A stretch of DNA of 9,456 nucleotides from JBICHM01 sp043101835 (GTDB lineage Bacteria > Planctomycetota > Phycisphaerae > Phycisphaerales > UBA1924): NCBI GenBank assembly GCA_043101835.1, contig JBICHM010000279.1, positions 1-9,456 on the forward strand, in the 5' to 3' direction. The notes beneath the pieces were generated by a model, which saw only the letters and a program-made list of their open reading frames with translations, made no database searches and was not told the DNA's origin. The translations under genes were made by a program, and so were the position numbers. Below are positions 6,155 through 9,456 of this stretch, piece by piece. Each line of letters opens with the position of its first letter. The stretch's first letter is position 1.

Positions 6155-8067
6155 GCGCCGCATCGCGTGACGACCAGGCGGCCGATCGCGCGCGCATCGA
6201 TCGCGTCGGCGTGGCGCTGCTCGTCTGCGTCACCGGCCTCTTCGCAGTTGTGCTCGGTCGCGTGGCGCAGTTGCAGATCGCGCCGCCGGCGGCGCTCGGC
6301 GAGTACATCGACGATCGCGTGACGACGCGGACCGACCTCGCCCCGCGCGGCGACCTGCTCGACCGCCGCGGACGCCTGATCGCCGCGACGCGCACGGGAG
6401 AGCGGCTGTTCATCGACCCGCACCGCTTCCCGCAGCCCTACGACCTCTCGATCGTGCGCCTCGCGTCCGAGGTCGGCCTCGACGCCGACATGGTCGGCCG
6501 CCGCCTCATGCCTCGGCTTGCCGAGAATGAGCGGCGCCTCCAGACGGGCGAGAAGCCGCTTCGCTATGTGTCGATCGGCGGCGTCCTCGATGACGCGCGC
6601 GCTGAGGCGGTGCGAGCGCTGGCGATGCCGGGCGTGCACCTCGAGCGGCGCAGCGTGCGCGAGACGCCGGGCGGCGACCTCGTTGCGCCGATCGCCGGCA
6701 AGGTCGGCATCGACCACGACGGCCTGCTTGGCGCCGAGTGGTCGTTCCAGGAGCGCCTGGAGCCCGAGCACGGCGCCCTGCGGTACATCCACGATGCGCG
6801 CGGGCGCGCCCTCTGGATTGAGGCCGGCGGGCTCGTGCCGCCCCATCGTGGCGACAGCGTGCGCCTCAGCGTCGACTTGGCCATCCAGGAGATCGCCACG
6901 CAGGAACTGTCGCGCGGCATGATCGACGCCGACGCCCAGGGCGGGCGCGTGATCGTCGCGGATCCCTCGACCGGCGAGATCCTCGCCATGGCGGACCTCG
7001 TGCGCGAGGCGGCCGGAACGATCGACGACGATCCGGCGCGACGGCGCGAACTCATGGAATCAGGCGCACGCTTCAAGGTGCTCCGACCCGATCCGGGACG
7101 CGCGGTGCACCCGGCACTCGGGCGCAACCGCTGCGTCGAGGATGTCTACGAGCCGGGCAGCACCTTCAAGCCCTTCATGTGGGCCGCGGTCACCGAACTT
7201 GGGCTGGTGCGCCCTGACGAAGTCATCGACACCGAGGGCGGTCGCTGGCGGACGCCCTACGGGCGCCCGGTCGTGGATTTCGTCGATCGCGACGAGCAGA
7301 CCTGGCGCGAGGTGCTGGTCAACTCGTCGAACATCGGCATGGTGAAGATCACCGATCGGATGACCGACCGGCAGATGCAGCTTGCGATCCGCAAGTTCGG
7401 GTTCGGTGCAAGGACGAACGTCGGTCTTCCAGGCGAGGCGGTCGGGCTCGTCACCGATGCGAAAGACTGGACGAAGTACACACGCACGAGTGTGGCGTTC
7501 GGCTACGAGGTGGCGGTGACGCCGGTGCAGATGGTGCGTGCTTTCAGCGCCTTTGCAAGGGCGGATCGCTTCGCCGGTGCGCTGCCGCGCCTGCGCCTCG
7601 TCGCCGCGACCGAGCGCGAGCTCACCGCCGACCCGATCGTGCGCGTCGTCCCCGACTGGGTGGCGCACCTGACGCGTGAGAGCATGCGGGGCGTGGCCGA
7701 GGTGGTCGACAAGCGACTGCTTCGCGAGGGGTTCTTCGAGCGCGAGCCGCAGTACACGATGTTCGGCAAGTCCGGCACGGCCGAGATCGCCAGCCCGTTC
7801 AGCCGCGGGTATCTCGAGAACCAGCATGTGTCGTCGTTCCTCGCCGGGGCGCCGGCGGAGGATCCGCGCATCGTCGTGCTGGTGATCATCGATGACCCAT
7901 CGCCCGACCTCGTGCGGCGTGATCGGCACACCGGCTCGTGGACCGCCGGGCCGGTGGTGCGGCGCATCACCGACCGCACGCTCGCCTACATGGGCGTGGC
8001 GCCGTCGGCCGATCCGCTCGGCAAGGAACGCGCAGAGCGCGCTCAGGCGTCGGCCGTCGCCGACTGA
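6151..8067 (+). CDS. ftsI: Class B penicillin-binding protein, FtsI/PBP2-PBP3-type transpeptidase
   Basis: This 638-residue D,D-transpeptidase cross-links peptidoglycan outside the cytoplasmic membrane. It has a cytoplasmic tail (1-17) and one membrane helix (about 18-40). The PBP dimerisation/pedestal domain begins with the diagnostic APRGDLLDRRGRLIA (64-78) and runs to about 230. The transpeptidase domain has the three active-site motifs: Ser337-x-x-Lys340 in YEPGSTFKPF, Ser392-Ser393-Asn394 in VNSSNIGM, and Lys540-Ser-Gly-Thr in FGKSGTAEI. DPSTGEILAMA (271-281) and SVAFGYEVAVTPVQM (447-461) are further class B signatures. About 53 residues separate ILAMA from YEPGST, longer than usual, so there is probably a 20-25-residue insertion. 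There is no PASTA domain. Gene order after rsmH and the FtsL-like gene favours the division-specific FtsI over the elongation PBP2. The GTG start overlaps the preceding stop. The last 25 bp overlap the end of convergent lipB. Confidence 0.93.
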   Translation: MSAASRDDQAADRARIDRVGVALLVCVTGLFAVVLGRVAQLQIAPPAALGEYIDDRVTTRTDLAPRGDLLDRRGRLIAATRTGERLFIDPHRFPQPYDLSIVRLASEVGLDADMVGRRLMPRLAENERRLQTGEKPLRYVSIGGVLDDARAEAVRALAMPGVHLERRSVRETPGGDLVAPIAGKVGIDHDGLLGAEWSFQERLEPEHGALRYIHDARGRALWIEAGGLVPPHRGDSVRLSVDLAIQEIATQELSRGMIDADAQGGRVIVADPSTGEILAMADLVREAAGTIDDDPARRRELMESGARFKVLRPDPGRAVHPALGRNRCVEDVYEPGSTFKPFMWAAVTELGLVRPDEVIDTEGGRWRTPYGRPVVDFVDRDEQTWREVLVNSSNIGMVKITDRMTDRQMQLAIRKFGFGARTNVGLPGEAVGLVTDAKDWTKYTRTSVAFGYEVAVTPVQMVRAFSAFARADRFAGALPRLRLVAATERELTADPIVRVVPDWVAHLTRESMRGVAEVVDKRLLREGFFEREPQYTMFGKSGTAEIASPFSRGYLENQHVSSFLAGAPAEDPRIVVLVIIDDPSPDLVRRDRHTGSWTAGPVVRRITDRTLAYMGVAPSADPLGKERAERAQASAVAD

Positions 8068-8783
8068 CCGGCGACGCGCCGCTCGACTTCATCGCGAAAT
8101 CGATTCACAAGCGCGTCTTTGACCGCGTCCATCGTCGGGCAGGCGTCGCCCAGTTCGTTGGCGAGGCTGGTGACCGGTCGCCCCTGCAGACCGCAGGGTA
8201 CGATCAGGCCGAAGTGGGACAGATCAGTCGTCACGTTGAGCGCGAGGCCGTGCATCGTCACCCACCGGCGCACGCGCACGCCCATCGCGCAGATCTTTGA
8301 GCCGCCCCCGGCCCTGTTCCCGACCCAGACGCCTGTTGCGTCGGCGTCGCGGTCCGCCTCGACGCCGAAGCCGCGGCAGACATCGATGACGACCGCCTCG
8401 AGCGCTCGCATGTACGCGTGCAGGTTCAGGCCGAGGCGATTGAGATCGAGGATCGGGTAGACGACCAGCTGGCCGGGGCCGTGGTAGGTGATGTCGCCGC
8501 CGCGATCGGTCTCGGCGACGGTGACGCCGAGTTCGGCAAGTCGCGCTTCGCCGGCGAGCAGGTGCGTGCGCGCAGTCGGGCGCTTGCTGATCGTGATGAC
8601 GGGCGGGTTGTGCTCGACGAGCAGGAGAACCCCCGCCGGACCGTCGCCTGCGGAACGCGCCGCGAGGATCTCGTCACGATGATCACACTGCGCGTCGTAC
8701 GCCTGTTCGTAGGGCATACGCCCGAGATCGACGATCCGGAGCGGTGCGGGGCCATTGCCGAGTTCGGGCTGGGCGTTCGACAT
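8043..8783 (-). CDS. lipB: Octanoyltransferase LipB
   Basis: This 246-residue cytoplasmic enzyme moves octanoyl from acyl carrier protein to lipoyl domains of dehydrogenase complexes and the glycine-cleavage H protein; LipA then adds sulfur. The signature DRGGDITYHGPGQLVVYPIL (93-112) is nearly canonical. Catalytic Lys163 lies in GSKICAMGVRVRRWVTMHGLALNV-type sequence (161-184), and catalytic Cys197 in IVPCGLQGRPVTSL (194-207). The Lys-to-Cys spacing of 34 matches the 142/176 pair of studied LipB enzymes as I recall it. The ATG at 8783 is chosen because homology (LRIVDLGRMPYEQA) starts soon after; the frame stays open for 76 more codons, but these are low-complexity Arg/Ala and run into the next gene. 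No good Shine-Dalgarno is visible. A promoter-like pair lies about 45-70 nt upstream. No lipA is seen nearby. The 3' end overlaps the PBP gene by 25 bp. Confidence 0.96.
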   Translation of the reverse strand: MSNAQPELGNGPAPLRIVDLGRMPYEQAYDAQCDHRDEILAARSAGDGPAGVLLLVEHNPPVITISKRPTARTHLLAGEARLAELGVTVAETDRGGDITYHGPGQLVVYPILDLNRLGLNLHAYMRALEAVVIDVCRGFGVEADRDADATGVWVGNRAGGGSKICAMGVRVRRWVTMHGLALNVTTDLSHFGLIVPCGLQGRPVTSLANELGDACPTMDAVKDALVNRFRDEVERRVAGQSATADA

Positions 8784-8825
8784 GCGGTGGAACTCTAGGT
8801 CCGATTCCGACGCCGGAACCGGGGG

Positions 8826-8854
8826 TTTATGCCCGTCGTATAGCGAGGTGTCCA
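8826..8854 (-). promoter_or_regulatory. Candidate sigma70-like promoter of lipB
   Basis: On the minus strand, TGGACA (8854-8849) is followed after exactly 17 nt by CATAAA (8831-8826). These match 5/6 and 4/6 of the TTGACA/TATAAT consensus. Transcription would start near 8819, giving a leader of about 35 nt before the lipB ATG. This is the most A/T-rich spot in the intergenic region. A TATACG inside the spacer is an alternative -10. Promoter consensus in this lineage is uncertain. Confidence 0.4.
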
Positions 8855-8891
8855 CCCGTTCCCCGCGTGCGCGGCGTGCGAGCCGCTTCCC

Positions 8892-8943
8892 CTCGGCGCG
8901 GGCCGACACGGATCGCGCTGCGGTCCCCCCGGCCCGCGCCGAG
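8892..8943 (-). terminator. 13-bp-stem hairpin just after the glycosyltransferase gene
   Basis: Bases 8892-8904 and 8931-8943 are perfect 13-nt inverted arms (CTCGGCGCGGGCC and its complement) around a 26-nt loop. On the minus strand the stem begins 19 nt after the glycosyltransferase stop and ends before the lipB promoter candidate, the expected place for a terminator separating the two genes. There is no T-tract on the exit side, so it is either a non-canonical terminator or a 3'-end stabilising structure. Confidence 0.5.
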
Positions 8944-8962
8944 CACTCGCGGGCCAACCGCT

Positions 8963-9456
8963 TCAGCGTGCGTGCTTCGCCACCATGGCCTCGGCGTAGA
9001 CCTGCGCGCACTTCGTCGCGGCGCCCTCCCAGGTCAGGCTTCGTACCTCAAGAGCGCCGTGCTGGCGCAGCGTGCGGCTCAGGGGGGCGTGGCGCAGCAC
9101 CGCCAGGATGCGATCGGCCATGGCGTCGATGTCCCAGAAATCCACCTTGAGGCAATGGGTCAGCACCTCGCTGACGCCGCTCTGACGACTGATGATCGCC
9201 GGCACATCGTGGCTCATCGCCTCGAGCGGCGCGATGCCGAAAGGCTCACTGACCGACGGCATCACGTAGCAGTCAGCCATTCGGAAGACGCGCGCCACAT
9301 CACCGCCTCGCAGGAAGCCGGTGAAGAGCACCTTGTGGCCGATGCCCAGGTGCGCCGCCTCGTCGATCATGCGCAGCGCCATGTCGCCCGAACCGGCGAC
9401 GACGAACTTCACGTTCTCGACCTTCTCGAGCACGCGCTTGGCCGCGCGGATGAAGT
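8963..9456 (-). CDS. GT4 (group 1) glycosyltransferase, C-terminal part; 5' end beyond window
   Basis: The last 163 residues of a GT-B-fold retaining glycosyltransferase are visible, and the frame is open to the right edge, so the start lies outside. The visible part begins in the nucleotide-sugar-binding Rossmann half: VKFVVAGSGD, then HKVLFTGFLRGGDVARVFRMAD, then the EX7E motif in SEPFGIAPLEAM (codons 9247-9245 and 9223-9221 are the two Glu). That motif binds the donor phosphate and catalytic region in GT4 enzymes. VPAIISRQSGVSEVL and KVDFWDIDAMADRILAVL follow. As I recall, the KVDFWDID sub-type is often found beside GH57 amylases in glycogen-like metabolism, so an alpha-glucan or glycogen synthase-like role is possible. 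This is family memory, not sequence proof. The donor sugar cannot be determined from the visible part. Confidence 0.9.
   Translation of the reverse strand, partial: FIRAAKRVLEKVENVKFVVAGSGDMALRMIDEAAHLGIGHKVLFTGFLRGGDVARVFRMADCYVMPSVSEPFGIAPLEAMSHDVPAIISRQSGVSEVLTHCLKVDFWDIDAMADRILAVLRHAPLSRTLRQHGALEVRSLTWEGAATKCAQVYAEAMVAKHAR

Noticed and set aside
5443..7127. Minus-strand open frames opposite the LysM, FtsL-like and PBP genes
   Set aside because: They are shadows of genes with clear motifs and well-placed ribosome-binding sites.
8784..9011. 76-codon N-terminal extension of LipB
   Set aside because: It is low-complexity Arg/Ala/Gly, overlaps the glycosyltransferase end and the hairpin, and has no counterpart in LipB. 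ATG 8783 fits the family start.

Overview
The window is high-GC bacterial DNA. Sampled 60-base lines run at about 70-75% GC in most genes. Gene content and style (a lipoprotein-type SppA, an rsmH/ftsI wall module without the usual mur genes, a GT4 glycosyltransferase of the KVDFWDID type, REP-like palindromes) suggest a Planctomycetota-like genome, perhaps Phycisphaerae. There is no rRNA or other marker, so this assignment is an inference only.

Layout. Bases 1-115 hold a perfect 47-bp inverted repeat with a 21-nt centre. It is followed by an M29-family metallo-aminopeptidase (+, 154-1272). Facing it on the minus strand are sppA (3701-2709, lipoprotein signal-peptide peptidase) and, 3 nt after its stop, an unrecognised four-TM membrane protein (2705-1281). 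The membrane protein is internally duplicated and lower in GC. Its coding region is bracketed by two exact, inverted 25-nt copies of a palindromic repeat (1268-1292 and 2664-2688).

From 3741 rightwards on the plus strand runs a reduced dcw-like (division and cell wall) module: rsmH (16S rRNA m4C1402 methyltransferase), a bitopic protein with two LysM domains, a small bitopic coiled-coil protein that looks like a divergent FtsL, and an FtsI/PBP2-type transpeptidase. The FtsL candidate overlaps the transpeptidase gene by GTGA. The last three genes probably work together in septal or lateral peptidoglycan synthesis: LysM binds glycan, FtsL-like is a scaffold, and the PBP cross-links. The usual followers (murE, murF, mraY and so on) are absent. 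Instead the module runs 25 bp into convergent lipB (8783-8043, octanoyltransferase for lipoate synthesis).

Upstream of lipB are a plausible sigma70-like promoter and a 13-bp-stem hairpin. The hairpin lies just beyond the stop of a GT4 glycosyltransferase, whose C-terminal part (minus strand) runs off the right edge.

The most notable points are the two kinds of palindromic repeat, the repeat-bracketed duplicated membrane gene, and the LysM/FtsL-like pair between rsmH and ftsI. I see no CRISPR array, transposase, phage gene, tRNA or rRNA.
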